Assembly: GCA_036362985.1 (NCBI GenBank) | Contig: JAYGXS010000005.1 | Coordinates: forward strand, 47,675,244-47,739,243 | DNA from: Ligula intestinalis | Lineage: Eukaryota > Platyhelminthes > Cestoda > Diphyllobothriidea > Diphyllobothriidae | DNA: 64,000 nt | Direction: 5' to 3' | In this document: one piece after another, positions 11,165 through 22,584 of the stretch | Layout of the letters: every line of letters starts with the position of its first letter | How positions within the stretch are numbered: position 1 is the stretch's first letter | Translations under genes and position numbers: made by a program | Notes under the pieces: generated by a model | What the model was told of the DNA's origin: nothing | The model's input: only the letters and a program-made list of their open reading frames with translations | Databases searched by the model: none

Positions 11165-12030
11165 CAGATTCTACGGTAATAATGAGTCACTTTAGGACTG
11201 TCCAGCGCCAAAGCGAGCATTTTCAGTCCTCTGTTCACCTAATGTTTTATCTGTCAACAAATAGCTGATTATCAATTGAAAAGGTATTTTACTTAACTCG
11301 ATCCGTTTTGAAATCCCAACTACTGTTTGGCCACATTTCCGTAGCTAGACTGAATGCATAATCACCCCTAGAAGTAACATTGCTATCATACTAGATAGAC
11401 CATGATCCCTTTCCTGGATATTGACAATAACCCTAGAAAATATCTGATGCAAACTCGTTGCAGATTTGGTTTCACCTAATCCTGAGTGCACCTGTATTCC
11501 CCATGGACCTGCATATGAACCTCTAAGAACCATTGGTTTCCCCGCTTGTAAACGCAACAAGGTTTGTGCTGAGACCCTGGTTAGTCTCCAAATAGCATGA
11601 CACATTCTGAATAACGTACCCTTATTAACATAGAATAATAGAACGCACCTCTGTGTTAGAACATTAAACAATCTTGAACCTATATTTATTGAGTATAGGA
11701 CAGAATACAGTTTTGTTGTCAATTTTTGCAACAAGGGAAACCTTAATAGGTACAGTCCAATCTTGCTCAAATATAACAAGTCTCTGTGAGGTTAAGTCGT
11801 TAAGAACGAGTCTTCCGCGGCCGAAAATGTACGAATTTTAAGCTCCTTCGAGATATTCTTACAAATAGGTTACTGTCAACTTAACCTCGTGTACGTCTTT
11901 AGTAATCTACAATGGTAATTGAGTATATTCAACTTGTTAGGAAATTATTGCTACATCATACTGAAATGTTGGCATCACAAGCAATATAAGCTGAGGTTGA
12001 ATACATTCTTCGAGAAATATAAATTTATTT
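11165..12030. other. anonymous sequence, no gene seen
   Basis: A 144-codon minus frame (11345-11779) spans part of this stretch, but its translation has no recognisable domain and no signal peptide. Nothing else in the window matches it. It is treated as a chance frame. Confidence 0.4.
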
Positions 12031-12035
12031 CGTGA

Positions 12036-12072
12036 ATTTTCGAGACTGGAACCCCAGCTCATCATCAGATGA
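12036..12072 (-). ncRNA. hammerhead-like motif with long helix II
   Basis: On the minus strand CUGAUGA (12062-12068) plus one extra U is followed by GAG-C-UGG and CCAG-U-CUC arms around a GGUU loop, then GAAA (12038-12041). Core and helix II are convincing, but helices I and III are only partly formed (CUUC and GAAG lie at the right general distance). It sits downstream, in the minus direction, of the PLE relic at 12430-13110. Confidence 0.35.
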
Positions 12073-12349
12073 AGAGAAATGTAAAAGTGCCAGACGGAGT
12101 GCGCAGACAAGGAGGTGAAGAATTCAGTCATGCGGGCCGGGGGGGGGGCTATGCATGGCGACTTGAGAGAGGTGGCCTCCTCTTCTTACCGTCAGTTAGT
12201 ATTCATAAATGCGCACAGAGGCGGATTTTCCGGTCAACATATATATGTATATTATAATATGCGGAAATATTCGGAGTCTACACATAATATTGCTTTCATC
12301 ATCCCTGGAAGAGCAAGAAGAAGCTGGGGCAGTTCTCGAGACCCAGTTG

Positions 12350-12405
12350 TATTTGTGCTGACGTTTCAAAAGCATTATCGCTTTCATCGTCATAGCGTGA
12401 TTTCT
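12350..12405 (-). ncRNA. degenerate hammerhead-like motif, GAAACGUC type
   Basis: The minus strand shows AUGACGA (first C of the core lost), one extra U, stem GAAAGC/GCUUUU, then GAAACGUC. The related block at about 14150-14205 (minus) has UAAACGUC in place of GAAACGUC. GAAACGUC, with an almost absent helix III, recurs at 21315-21322 and 45736-45743. This copy is probably inactive. Confidence 0.3.
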
Positions 12406-12429
12406 ATTCTTCTGCTGGATTCGAATGAG

Positions 12430-13110
12430 TGTGTCTAACCACAATGCGAGTGTTATAACCATGCCTGATACATGCGCGTAGATAGATTGTACCGATCGAT
12501 TGCTGGTGGCTGTTTGAATTGTTCACAGCCTCGCGGGCGTCTATGGCTTTGCTAAGTATGCCTGTCGCCGACCAACTTTCTAGCAGCAATCTGATGATTT
12601 TGTCGTTGGATCAGCATATTATCCTTGCTTTCTCAAAGGCAAACGTGTGATTTATCTACTGTACTTGGTCATAGACCATAGACAGTTTATCCTTGCGGTT
12701 GACTGCCAGCTTATGCTCATGCAACCTTGTGCCAAGGCGTTTGCTCGTTTCACCAGCATACCTTGCATCGCAGTCTTCGCATGGTGTGCTGTAGACCACT
12801 GCTTATGGTTCTATCCATGATAGTGGGTCTTTAGGCCTCATTATTTGCTGACTGATGGTTGACTCTGGCTTATGAGCCACAACGATCCCGAATGCCTTTA
12901 GGGTTCTTGCAGTCGCCTCTGATACGTTCATCACATAGGGAATGGCAAGCCAAAACTAAGGGTCTTCTTCTGTCGGCCGGTTAGGGCGAGGATTTTTAAG
13001 GCACTTACGCATGGAGGACGTTGGATAACCGTTGGCTTGAATTAGGGTATGCAAGTATTGTGAAACATCAGCACAAATATACTTTGTTCTCTGGAATTGA
13101 CCCATCTTCT
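12430..13110 (-). pseudogene. PLE C-terminal fragment with GIY-YIG nuclease
   Basis: On the minus strand, successive segments read ADVSQYLHTLIQANGYPTS (post-RT motif), AIPYVMNVSEATARTLKAFG (linker), then VVYSTPCEDCDARYAGETSK with LGTRLHEHKLAVNRKDKLS (nuclease). Several stops interrupt it, for example after PTEEDP and after DQVQ. The nuclease resembles that at 14560-15000 more than the others, so these two are one subfamily. Its 5' end and catalytic reverse transcriptase are missing. Confidence 0.75.
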
Positions 13111-13344
13111 TCTTCCTCTTCCGGGGGTGATGAAATACATCTATGAATGTATGTGCTTTGCCGATCTAGTAGAAGAACAACTTATTTCCGCGTTGCCCAG
13201 GAGCTGAAAATTAAAGCCCGCGCAAGCAGTCACAATACAATTGTGCGCTGCTGGGCAAAGCGGAACTTAATTTTCCCTCTAATCGATCACAGAAGCACAT
13301 ATATTCATCATATTTTTGATCTCAACGGACAAAGGAACGAGAAC

Positions 13345-13475
13345 TTGGTGCCATGGTAGAGTAATAAGCTCAATGACAAAAGGTCCGGCTTCCAAGCTCG
13401 GGGGCTTCAACCCTTGAGGTTGGCTATGACTGGCTGATGATGGCTAACAAGCCAGAAATGGCCATTCCAGTTTCC
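13345..13475 (+). repeat. SINE-like unit
   Basis: The stretch contains a degraded tRNA-like head (CATGGTAGAGTAATAAGCTC, then GGGGCTTCAACCC). Its tail, GATGGCTAACAAGCCAGAAA then TTCCCT, is shared with the clearer tRNA-derived unit at 31040-31200 (GAAGGCTAACAAGCCAGAAA). The box B equivalent is damaged, so it is an old copy. Confidence 0.45.
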
Positions 13476-13734
13476 CTACTTTTTTCGGATCCAACCCCCT
13501 CCCCATATGTCTGAGGTCGCTTAGCGACATCCTGATATTGCTCAAATACGAGATTCGAGGCACTTCCGGGACAAGTACGTGCCCTAACCAGATAGGTCAA
13601 ATGAACAACTCAGTTCAATTATATATGTGTAGTTTTTGTTTGTACACCGTTATATACACATATATGTTAATAGCAGCAGTTGAATTCATTCCAAGGTTAT
13701 ATGCTGAAAAGTGGAAGCTTGTCGAAAAGAAGAG

Positions 13735-14042
13735 ATTTACTCGAAAATGTTAAAGCACGCTTCACGTGCTCGTCATCAGACGTAAGGAGAACTGAGAAGC
13801 AACTGTGGTACACTGGTGTTTAAGGACGCAGACAGAGAGAACGATAAACGACCTTGTGAGAGGGAGTTGTACAGCCTGTTATGGTGGCTGTAAGACGTTA
13901 GCTAAGGCGAATGGGGTCTAAGATATGATTCTGTCTGCGTCCTTAAACACCAGTGTACCACACTAAACTCTCAGTTATCATTACGTCTGATAACGAGCAC
14001 GTGATATGCGCTTGAACATTTACGAGTAAATCTCTTCTTTCC
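13735..14042. repeat. inverted repeat made of two facing PLE-type ends
   Basis: The left arm 13735-13840 and right arm 13928-14042 are reverse complements with mismatches; CACTGGTGTTTAAGGACGC at 13810 pairs with GCGTCCTTAAACACCAGTG at 13938. Each arm has a hammerhead-like start (CUGAUGA on the minus strand near 13775; CUGAUAA on the + strand near 13992) with an AGCACG/CGUGCU-type hairpin and CGAGTAAATCTCTTCTTT. No coding remnant lies between the arms. The GAAA box is mutated in both copies. Confidence 0.55.
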
Positions 14043-14149
14043 GACGGGCCTTCATTTTTAATCTTATAGATATATATACAAATCGCGTTCATCATCTCCC
14101 AAAGGTAAGGAAGAAGAAGAGTGGGCGGGTTCATGGACCAAATTATATT

Positions 14150-14205
14150 TAAGCCGACGTTTAGAAAATCTTCTCGCTTCCATCGTCAGATTGTTGTGAT
14201 AGCTG
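14150..14205 (-). repeat. PLE end block related to 12350-12405
   Basis: The minus strand shows CUGACGA, an extra U, and UAAACGUC in place of GAAACGUC. It precedes the nuclease relic at 14560-15000 in the same way that 12350-12405 precedes 12430-13110. Confidence 0.35.
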
Positions 14206-14559
14206 CGTCTGGTCGTCTTGAGTTAGCCAGCCTTGATAGCTGTCTCAAATTATATCGGTGTTGGACGTGTGAACTTTGACCTACCCGATCGTTGCCAACC
14301 CCATTTGGTCTCCCAGAGGATGGCTGCCGGTTGGCTTGCGTGACCTTCGTCTCCTCCGTGGTCAGCGTAGTTGTAAGGGAGTCAATAGGATTGCTAGCCT
14401 CTCCGACGTCACCCGGTGGGCTGATAACTCGTTACTGTTCACTTGGGTTGTTCTTTGCCTCGCGGTTGTAACGGTGAGACATTGTTTGCTGTTGGTCGCG
14501 TGACCTCCAGCCCTATTTTCTGTGGGTTTTGGCTCTCGGTCCTGCGTACTCGTTTGCCC

Positions 14560-15000
14560 TACTGGCTCTTGCAGACTTGATCCGAGCCTTGTGCGAAGCG
14601 CCTGGTAGGCAAAGTTCAAGTCGATGGCTCTGCTGATCGTGCCAGTGGAGGACTAACTTTCCAGCACTAGCCTAGCCATTTTCTCATTGGCCCTACCGAT
14701 CACCCTCGCTTTCTCAAAGGTGAATTCGTGGTTGAGCTGTTGCACTTGCCCATGAACCAAAGAAAGCTTGTCCTTGCGATTGATTGCAAGTGGATGTTCG
14801 TGCAATCTTGTGCCCAGGCGTTTTCCCGTTTCCCTAACATACATCGCCTCGCAGTTTTTGCATGGTATGCTGTAGACCTTGGCGGATTTCTTAGTTGCTG
14901 GCATCGGGTCTTTGGGATTGTCATAAGATGTATCCTCACTGTTTTCCAACGTACCGGTAGTTGAAACCATAGAGGACCCATGCGACTTTAGACGGGACAC
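14560..15000 (-). pseudogene. PLE GIY-YIG nuclease fragment
   Basis: The minus frame 14653-15000 reads DNPKDPMPATKKSAKVYSIP, then CKNCEAMYVRETGKRLGTRL with HEHPLAINRKDKLSLVHGQV, and later RVIGRANEKMARLVLESW. These are the linker, the GIY-YIG core (YVRETG in place of YVGETG) and the C-terminal region of a Penelope-like nuclease. The tail continues, in the next minus frame, to NFAYQALRTRLGSS and QTSTQDREPKP near 14540-14619. The reverse transcriptase is missing. It is the same subfamily as 12430-13110. Confidence 0.8.
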
Positions 15001-15004
15001 AAAA

Positions 15005-16800
15005 GGATGACACTAGAGATGCTGAAAGAACTACTGACGTACTGTACACAAAGCAGGTAGCTTCTCTGCAATGGCCAGTTATACGGGCAAATAGACGGAG
15101 TTGCGATGGGTCACCACTGTGACCATTCCTCGCAAATGTCTTCATGAGCAAGCCCAAGGAAAGGAATCTCAACGACATTATCAAGGACTTGAATCTGTAC
15201 AATAGATACCCTTCATCATGAAATTTAGTGGATTCACTAAAAATGTAATTTTGTGCGAAGTCAGCGCAAGCGGCGTGCCCCCAAACCATTGCAGCAGTAA
15301 AGTAAGAACCATAAGTAAAACCAAGGAATAACTTGGTAGAAAAATTACCATTTACTTGCATAAGAACATTCAAGTTACAAAAATAACCTCGAAATTAAGG
15401 AAATGGCGATCTGACAAGTCACTGATCCAATGTTAAATATAAATATGTCTAAGGCATGGAAGTGGAAAAGCATGGCAGGTTAATACAGAAGAAGTCCAAA
15501 TACAAAAAATGTTTAAGTGAAATTCTTTACATTAACAGAATGGCATTAAATGTGTTAGAAATAGATGTGGTCACCTTAACTAAAGTTTTTTCCCAATGTA
15601 GACAGAAAGTGAAAATTTCCGTTTTAAATGCACGAAAAGATCCTTGCGTGCTTTGTATTAATCTCCATTGACAATTGTAAAAATATTTTCTATGGTTATC
15701 ATATCCCGGCTGTTGAGCGGAATAAAAATGAATTGAGTGCCACACACGAATAGGCTGGCTATGTACTAAAAAGTTAGATAACGACTGTACTTGTGGTCAA
15801 ATTCAAAACATCTTGTCTATATTGCAAGGAATTTCCGTTTGTTACATTCTTTTGTAATTATTTCGAGAGTTCATGTGCGACGAGCTGCAGACAGTCTTCC
15901 AAATTCTACTCAACACTTAACGAATTCACTGTTTTGCTTTGTTTATTCATCAATACCGAAGTTGTTCAAACTTGTTACCGAAAACTTCGAAATAAGAAAT
16001 GCCATAAAAGCATTTACCTAAATAATGGGTTTTTAAAAATTCCTGCTTATGCAGCTGCTCATGTGGGTTATGAATTTAGAATTACCCACACATGTCAACT
16101 CATTGCCGAGAAAAATGAATTTCCACAACGAAAGCCTCGAATACATACGTCTAAGATAAGTTTAAAAAACTTTCTATACGAGGTTAACCATTCCAAAAGC
16201 GCTTTAGTTAGACATTTTGAAGTCAAAGATCTGTGTACTGTTCATTTTTTAAAGATGAAGTCATGATCAAAATGGGATATTTTGACTATTTTTTTGACTT
16301 CCCTAACAATAACAGATATATACACTGCTGAAAATGAAAGAACTTACATTTCTATCTAAACTGGAGCAGTTTTCAATATATTCTTGTACTCCAGAGCACG
16401 GTTGGTTGATTTCCAATGCACAACAGAGTGCCCAAATATATCCTTCTATATTTTTAAACGTTATAATAGTTTGCCTGTTCCGTTCCAAGTTTTATATTGA
16501 TTGATTTTCTTCTATATTTTGACAATATTATAACGGGGTTCGTTAACTGTGTTGCTGAGAAAACTTGTGATATTCTGAGGTACTTCATGTACAGTCAAAT
16601 AGGCTCAGTACTTTTGGCGTACTAAAACACACTTATCTTTAGGGCACAAAACGCAAAAAATTTGCAAGGAAATTTTTTGTTAACTGAATTCTTTTTTCTT
16701 GTCTTGAAAGTAATGCTTTATCTCATATCAAAACTTACCTCAATTTCATGGACGCAAAACAATTTTTTCCGTTTTGTGAACAGATATAATTTAAAAAGTT
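15005..16800. other. anonymous sequence; 157-codon frame of doubtful status
   Basis: The + frame 15793-16266 is one of the longest outside the transposon relics, but it opens at a GTG with no early in-frame ATG. It also shows no domain, signal peptide or repeat relationship. AT-rich composition makes a chance frame of this length plausible. No other feature was recognised between 15.0 and 16.8 kb. Confidence 0.4.
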
Positions 16801-16889
16801 CCTGATCTTCATGAATGTTCTTTTATAGTGCAACAGGCCCAGACAAAAAGTTCTTTTCCGCAGGGTTTAATAGCGTCGGAATTCTTTGG

Positions 16890-17450
16890 ATATCGACGGA
16901 CGCTGAATTTAGCCCAGTGACAAGCTACGCGTATTCTTCATCAACTTTCCTCTTTTACGGATGGGAGGAAAAGACCGACTACCGTTGCAGGCTACATCCA
17001 TTTGCGTTTATTTCTTCACCTGCTCCTGTGAAGCGGGGTGTATTGGCCGAACAAAGTGACGTCCGGAGAAGAGGGCACGCGAACACATAGCAGCCTAGCT
17101 CCAAAACCTAGAAAGTCTATCGATTGATCGCATTTTCAATTGTCGCACACTCAATCGATACGAACTACCAAACTGACGCGAGAGAGGGCTTTCAAGTCAT
17201 GTACCAGGCTCCGACAAACTACCCTCAAGGCCTGCGCAAACAGGTGCTCGCCACAGCCAAAGCAGTGACAAATCAGTTTAGCAAGCCCGTTCTCTGCTGT
17301 CAAAAGACGCTGGTAGCCTCAGTCTGCCTACCCTGGCCAAACACACCAGTGAATACCGTGCAGCCAGAACAGACGTCTTCCGCAACTACGCACGCCGACC
17401 GTGAGAACACTCCGTTCTCTTCCGCAAGAGGTTTGAGTCCGTATGTATGA
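16890..17450 (+). pseudogene. degraded PLE GIY-YIG fragment
   Basis: The + strand encodes YGWEEKTDYRCRLHPFAFIS and SSPAPVKRGVLAEQSDVRRR, a corrupted version of the linker and GIY-YIG start. In the next phase it encodes AHSIDTNYQTDAREGFQVMY, QAPTNYPQGLRKQVLATAKA and VLCCQKTLVASVCLP, the canonical C-terminal half. It has at least one frameshift and one stop. This is the same broad subfamily as the elements at 35.7, 52.7, 54.2 and 55.8-58.6 kb, but considerably older. Confidence 0.7.
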
Positions 17451-17459
17451 GACGAAAGA

Positions 17460-19180
17460 ACATCACGATGACTAATGACGACCATTCCCCGAGAAACCTT
17501 TAAGTACTACACCACACAGAACTGACTGTTTAGTCCTTGCAATCGTAATGGCCAGACAACGAAGTGCTGAAACACGTGTTTGCCAAAATATTTATTTGTC
17601 GGTCCTGTGCAAAGACTTGTGCCCAACAGGTTTGTCTAAAACTGTATTAGCCCTCTCGCTCAAAAAATCAAAACATATAGTCAGGTGAGGGGTTGTTGAA
17701 AACTAGCTTAAAAAGGATTCAATGCTGAAAATGTTAGATATTACCTTCAAAATAAAGCATTTTCTCTCTAGCACTTCCAAAGACATGTTTGGTGATTATC
17801 GTCAAAATCCATTGCCCTTTACTGAGAAAACGGAAATTTCTTACATTTGGAAAAACTGAAACGTTACCTCGGAATACATTTTGTCTACCTCAGACTTCCC
17901 TTATGAAGATTAAGGGTCAGGGACAATGTCCAACCTTCGATCGAAACTAAATATGTCACTCGTGAGCCTAAGTCAGTATGCACAGTCCGGTAAACCTCTC
18001 ATAAGCGCGAATCCAGACACAGCCTAAAAATGCTTTGTATTAAACTAAAATGTCTTCTTTTCCGATAAAACAACATTGACAATTCAGGACAGTAGTTTAG
18101 AAAGGCTTTTTAAGTCCTCTACTCATAAAGCTGCTTTGCGCCAGGTACGTAGCATTTTAAAAGCTTTCTATGAGCCGGCCAGTCGTGTTTACATTTATCC
18201 AACTAGGAGGCCAACTGACGTAATAAATTACAGATGTGCATGTGCAGTACTCGTGATTGCATTGTGTTTTTGTCTTCGCACTTTAAACTAGTATTTACAA
18301 ATATGCGCGCAAATTCTCAAGTGACTATCCATGTGACTTGTGAAGGATGGAAATTTACTGCCTGCTAAGTTGGGACTGCATTTTGACGACAAGTAAGTAG
18401 GCGGTGGACAGTTTTTACAGTCATCGCAATGCTCCGTAGTACGTTGATAAGTTCGTAGTACCATTATTTCAGAGGGCTTGATAGCTCAATTAGAATTTTG
18501 TAGCCCAAATTATTAACCTGATATTAATTCAGATAATTCTTTGGCACATTAATCTTCCACATGCGTCCACCTACATCAAGAAGCGTCAAGACCGTTGTCT
18601 CATTAATTAGTTAACACACACCATTGGTAGTTGTGAAGGTCCCCGGATCGAAGCTGTGTGATAACAAGTGGTTTCTGTATGGTGTAAGACCAGCTTAGTA
18701 AAATTGATTCTCATAAATGGCTACGGTTGCAAAAAGACAGGTGGGATTAGTAAAGAAGGCTGAACAGTTCTTTGATTATTCCATTCTTTCAAAATCATGC
18801 AGAAGGCGATTGGCAGGGGTAGCAGCAGCCACAGAAAAAAACTACAGTTCTGGGGGAGAAGCAAGTGAACCATTGGTCAGGAAACAAATCTAGAGACGCC
18901 TTCACAGGGCTCCATATCCCGATACCATAGCGACAAATTTATCTATTGACTACCCATCTGATGATCAGGCTTAAACGAAGTCTGATCCCGTCTTATATTC
19001 CGTTTCGGTTATTTGTGTTACGCCTGCGAATTTGAACTCTTGACCCCGTCACACAGCCATCTATGTGCGAATATGCGCGACCCAGCATGCACTCAGTCTG
19101 GGTTGTATAGTTAAAGGACAGGTTATGCATGGGATACGATACACTACCCGGGATTACTATTTTAGGTCTGATCCGTTTTT
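17460..19180. other. anonymous sequence, no gene seen
   Basis: Only short frames without domains are present. No repeat partner was recognised elsewhere in the window. Confidence 0.45.
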
Positions 19181-19189
19181 AATGTTCAT

Positions 19190-19300
19190 CACTGCTGCGT
19201 ACGGAAGCTTCAGATCAGTGTGAAATGCAATCAAATAGTTCAGCACCAATGCGTTCAATCACCGTGAGACGTTCTTACTATATGGCAGAGCACTGTCTAT
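19190..19300 (+). repeat. short direct repeat with 21030-21135
   Basis: Both copies share AGTGYGAARTGCAATCA-type sequence and GAGACGTTCTTACTATATGG, in the same orientation, about 1.84 kb apart. Confidence 0.5.
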
Positions 19301-19800
19301 TCTTGAGATTTTTGTGGTATCCATTGTCTTCCTGCATCTCTTTGTCTCAATTTTACTGTAGGGATGGCGCTTAAGTAGGAAATCAGGGAAAGGCAGGGGC
19401 TGGTCTTGTCCTTCTTCCCTCGTGAATATGATAAGACTGACTATGTTCTGCAAACATTCCCATGCTTAAGTCGATTTGGCAAAAAGATGCTTCCAGCAAC
19501 TTTTTATCAGGCCACTACATTTGCAGAGAAAATAAAAGTCGTACACCTGGACGGGGTTAATAAGTGTACTTTGATTACAACTCATCGCTTGCACACCGCC
19601 GCACGGCCAGAAGGGTGCGTAGGGGTCCCTGTACTGGGGGAACGGAGGAAATCAAGTTAGGTTGTGGATATTAGTCAGAGGTAAGGTGCATGGTGTTTTA
19701 CTTTCTGTCATTCGCACGTAGCGAACAGCTATCACTAGGGCGTGGGGGCGATGGGCGATGGCCACATGCCGTCGAGGTCGGCCAAGGCAGTTAAAATGCT
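19300..19800 (+). repeat. repeat family A, copy 2
   Basis: This matches 170-610 with CTTCTTCCCTCGTGAATATG, GGTTAATAAGTGTACTTTGA and GCACGTAGCGAACAGCTATC blocks. It contains an 84-codon + frame (19406-19660) whose counterpart in copy 1 is broken, so it is not considered coding. Confidence 0.6.
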
Positions 19801-19909
19801 TGTAAAAGCGTTATCTGAGAGCACAGCACTAGATTCGCTAGCCGTTTACCCACTGCTTCGCCTCTTACAAGTACCTGTTGGCGTGGGCTGTTCGAAAAGT
19901 TAGCTGATG

Positions 19910-20275
19910 TCTAATTGACAACCAGAAAGATTTCAATGGTATCGACTTGATTATTCGTATCGACAAGGTGTATGATAAAAGAACTCGAAATTGATCTGGT
20001 TTCACCTTTACCTAACCAGGCCGGTATGTACTCAGGCAACCTCTTTTCCTGGTGCCTCGTTGTTCGGCCAATGTATTCCGCTCCACAAGAGCAAGTGGAA
20101 GAGAAAGTGCACGTGGATGTGGCTTTTAACGGGAGTCGGTTTTTACCTCCCAATCGTATGAGGGGGGGGGGTTTGTCAAGAACGCGCGTAAGTTCGTGGC
20201 GGGAAAAGCGCTTGTGATCGCGGTCTTCAGGCGTCGTTTAACTAGCTCGATTTTTGAATTGCCCAAGAAAGGTGG
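19910..20275 (-). pseudogene. PLE GIY-YIG fragment
   Basis: The minus frame reads GGKNRLPLKATSTCTFSSTC, then SCGAEYIGRTTRHQEKRLPE and YIPAWLGKGETRSISSS, then VDTNNQVDT. The YIG box is intact here. Upstream minus-strand sequence to about 20275 carries the preceding linker with stops. The fragment abuts family E copy 20276-20690, which lies in the opposite orientation. It is closely related to the relic at 750-1194 by the TTRR and KAT/KAM linker. Confidence 0.8.
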
Positions 20276-20690
20276 TCTTATCGCAGGGGGTTGAGTGAGT
20301 TAAACCCAGCAACTACCATCTTCAGACCACGGTTTCTTACTGCGGAAAAGAAGTTCATAAAGGCCAGACTAGTAGGAAGAATGTTTTGTGTATTCAAAGG
20401 AAAGGAGATTAGATGAGAGTAGATTGAATTGGGAGAGACACGTCTGCTCGGTAGGTTGAACGCGTCGCAAGTTGGGTTTTGGCAGCCGGCATGCAAGTGG
20501 CAGCGAAAACGGGCATTGCTTGGTTGTTTTGAAGGTTATTGGCCGGAAAGACTGCATCGACCATGGCGTGCATGCAACCTATTCGCCGCCTGGAGAGAGT
20601 AGCCTTTGCGGGACCTGATTGGCTGTTCCAGAGGCCGCCTTAAGTGGAGAAGTACTCATTAGCAGCAGCGAACCTTCGGACATGCTCGCC
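20276..20690 (+). repeat. repeat family E
   Basis: It begins TATCGCAGGGGGTTGAGTGA and carries AGGCCAGACTAGTAGGAAGA, TTATTGGCCGGAAAGACTGC and CCTGATTGGCTGTTCCAGAG. It is nearly collinear with 41049-41440 over its full length. The last 20-30 bases run into PLE coding sequence that begins about 20695, as at 41430. Confidence 0.7.
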
Positions 20691-20694
20691 TATG

Positions 20695-20910
20695 TTGAGT
20701 GGGTCACCACAGTCTTACGAACACGTCAGCAAATCTGCGCTTTTAAAACTGTCGTAGCAGAATTAAAACTCCTGCAAAACATGCTTCTTGAAAATGGATA
20801 CCCAGAAAGGTTCATTCTCAGAAACATTGACGAACGCGCAAAAATCTTGCTACCTTAACTGCAGAAAAAAATAACGTGTTCGTAAGACTGCCTTTCGTGG
20901 CCGCCTCCGA
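20695..20910 (+). pseudogene. PLE reverse transcriptase C-terminal fragment
   Basis: The + frame encodes VTTVLRTRQQICAFKTVVAE and LKLLQNMLLENGYPERFILR, the thumb-side motif that ends the reverse transcriptase in Penelope-like proteins (compare IEEELKIVENVFRQNGYPCR in the element at 55.8-58.6 kb). A stop follows KILLP, then sequence equivalent to the FVRLPF segment before truncation near 20905. Catalytic motifs are absent. Confidence 0.7.
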
Positions 20911-21307
20911 TTTCAAGCGTTCGCTACGTGTGAATGACACTAATTGTTACTCCAGGTACCTGACACCCGACTGATGACCCACAACCTAACCCAGTTTCCT
21001 CCCCAGGTTGGTTTTTGATTTTCGTCAGCGCTGCGCGCCGAAGCTACAGACCAGTAAGAAGTGCAATCAGAGGGTTTGAGAACAATGCATTCAATCACCT
21101 CGAGACGTTCTTACTATATGGCAGAGGATATCATGTTCTTGGGTTGTTCGTTAGGACGGCACATATCATGAGTCAACACGCCTACCCTCCTCGAGTGAAA
21201 ACGATGAAGAGACAACAATACGTGATTTGCTAATACAAGCAAACATGCGAGTACCAGGAAATAATTGAGAAGTAGAAGACGGCTCGATCGCTGGGACAAT
21301 ATGTTCA

Positions 21308-21355
21308 TGCACCTGACGTTTCGCAATCCGTCCCAGATTCATCATCAGATATATA
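21308..21355 (-). ncRNA. hammerhead-ribozyme-like motif, GAAACGUC type
   Basis: On the minus strand CUGAUGA (21342-21348) and one extra U are followed by an AAUCU/GGAUU-type helix II around GGAC, then GAAAC directly followed by GUC (21315-21322). Helix III would be only two base pairs without a loop. Short helix III is a known property of hammerheads from Penelope-like elements, but this copy could also act only as a dimer or be inactive. Confidence 0.45.
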
Positions 21356-21369
21356 ATCACAAAACAGTA

Positions 21370-21540
21370 GCAAAAATTCTCGCAAGAGGTGACAATCGGA
21401 TGAGCCGAGAATTACTTGAGTCATGGTTCAGGGGTCTCCGATCCAACATCAAGTGCAACGATTTGCCCAATCCATATTCGGTGCTGAGACTAAATGTGGC
21501 CAAAGCAAGTCGCCCATGGGGAACAGACATTCCGCCCCAC
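21370..21540 (+). pseudogene. PLE nuclease C-terminal fragment
   Basis: The + frame contains AKILARGDNRMSRELLESWF then LPNPYSVLRLNVAKASR. It corresponds to the helical C-terminal portion after the GIY-YIG core (compare RVIGRANEKMARLVLESW at 14660). The nuclease core is missing. It lies inside the inverted-end unit 21267-21785. Confidence 0.6.
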
Positions 21541-21693
21541 CATCCTACGCCAGCACCGCAGGGCCAGATGGTTGTTGCTGATGCAGCGAATCAACGCATA
21601 CTCAAGGAATTTATCGATTTTTTTCTGTACGTTTAAATTTTACGGTAAAACTCTGTGCACACACAAAATGTATCTGCTACTGTTCTGTGAGCA

Positions 21694-21742
21694 TGTCGCT
21701 GATTATTAATCCGTGACGGATATCGAAACTTCAGGCGACTTA
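21694..21742 (+). ncRNA. degenerate hammerhead-like motif
   Basis: The core reads CUGAUUA (one change from CUGAUGA), helix II AAUCC/GGAU is intact, and GAAAC follows at 21725-21729. GUCG upstream (21695-21698) can pair with CGAC downstream (21735-21738) as part of helix I. The core change predicts loss of self-cleavage. Confidence 0.4.
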
Positions 21743-22194
21743 ACATTTTGTCCCAGCGATCGAGTCGTCATCTACTTTTCAACACGTGATAGTGCCATCG
21801 CACAAAGGGTCAGTTAACACGCAACCTTCAAGTTTTGACACCATTAGAGGACACAAAGAGTTACGCGCATACGAAACAGTGCCACTGGGTTGTGTCGTCC
21901 CGAGGTCACCAACATGACGGCCGTCTGGGTAAGTGGCTCCCAAAAAGAAAGTGCTGCCGACATAGGGGACAAGCTGCAGACGAGAGCACTGCTCCCCACG
22001 GGGACGCTGAGAAGTTAAAGGACACACACAGAGCGGAATCTTATGTACACACAGAGACTGGCACAGTATACTGTTCTCTACTATCCTGTCTGTTTTCTCT
22101 TCCCATCATGAAAACTGGGAGACATAACAGTGTTTCCGTTTGATTCTTCCGCGACGGAATGCATGGGTAATGTCTTATAAACGCCTTAGGATAG

Positions 22195-22450
22195 TGTTTC
22201 CATATAAACTGGTCGCGGAGGTACTGGACCTCGTGAACCTTTTCCTTGGCCACACCGTTTTGTTTGTGAGCTACCGAGAGGTTTGTATGAAAACAGAGAT
22301 TTTGTGTGGTTTCCGTTGGCTTCCTGTAACTCATCTTAATTTCATTGTTGGGATTTCACTTGAGGAGGAGATGAAGGAGGGGCAGCTGCTGCTATTGTTT
22401 TTCTTCCCTCGTGAATTTTATAAGAGTTTTTTAGTTCCGAAACGCTAACC
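22195..22450 (+). repeat. repeat family A, copy 3
   Basis: This matches 1-250 with GGAGGTACTGGACCTCG, TTTGTTTGTGAGCTACCG and TTCTTCCCTCGTGAATTTTA. It precedes family B (22585) just as 1-610 precedes B at 1354 and 1935. Confidence 0.55.
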
Positions 22451-22584
22451 AGCGGTTTCTTTACTGATTTCATGGTATAAATATGCCTTCAGAGAGCTAC
22501 ATACCTCTTCATACTAAAGTTTGCAAAATCTCCTAAATAATGCAACTGGCACAGGCGATCGTAACGAGGTCTAGAAAAAGATCA

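Larger units (their letters stand above)
21267..21785 (+). mobile_element. short PLE derivative bracketed by inverted hammerhead-bearing ends
   Basis: The left end 21267-21355 (minus orientation) and right end 21690-21785 (+ orientation) are inverted copies: AGACGGCTCGATCGCTGGGA pairs with TCCCAGCGATCGAGTCGTC. Between them lies a + strand nuclease tail, residues ILARGDNRMSRELLESWFRG and NDLPNPYSVLRLNVAK (21370-21530). Most of the reverse transcriptase and nuclease is missing, so it could only be mobilised in trans. Confidence 0.65.

Noticed and set aside
11345..11779. 144-codon minus frame as a gene
   Set aside because: There is no recognisable domain or promoter context, and nothing supports it beyond length.
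15793..16266. 157-codon + frame as a host gene
   Set aside because: It opens at GTG, has no early ATG, no domain, no signal peptide and no splice context; AT-rich sequence makes such a frame plausible by chance.
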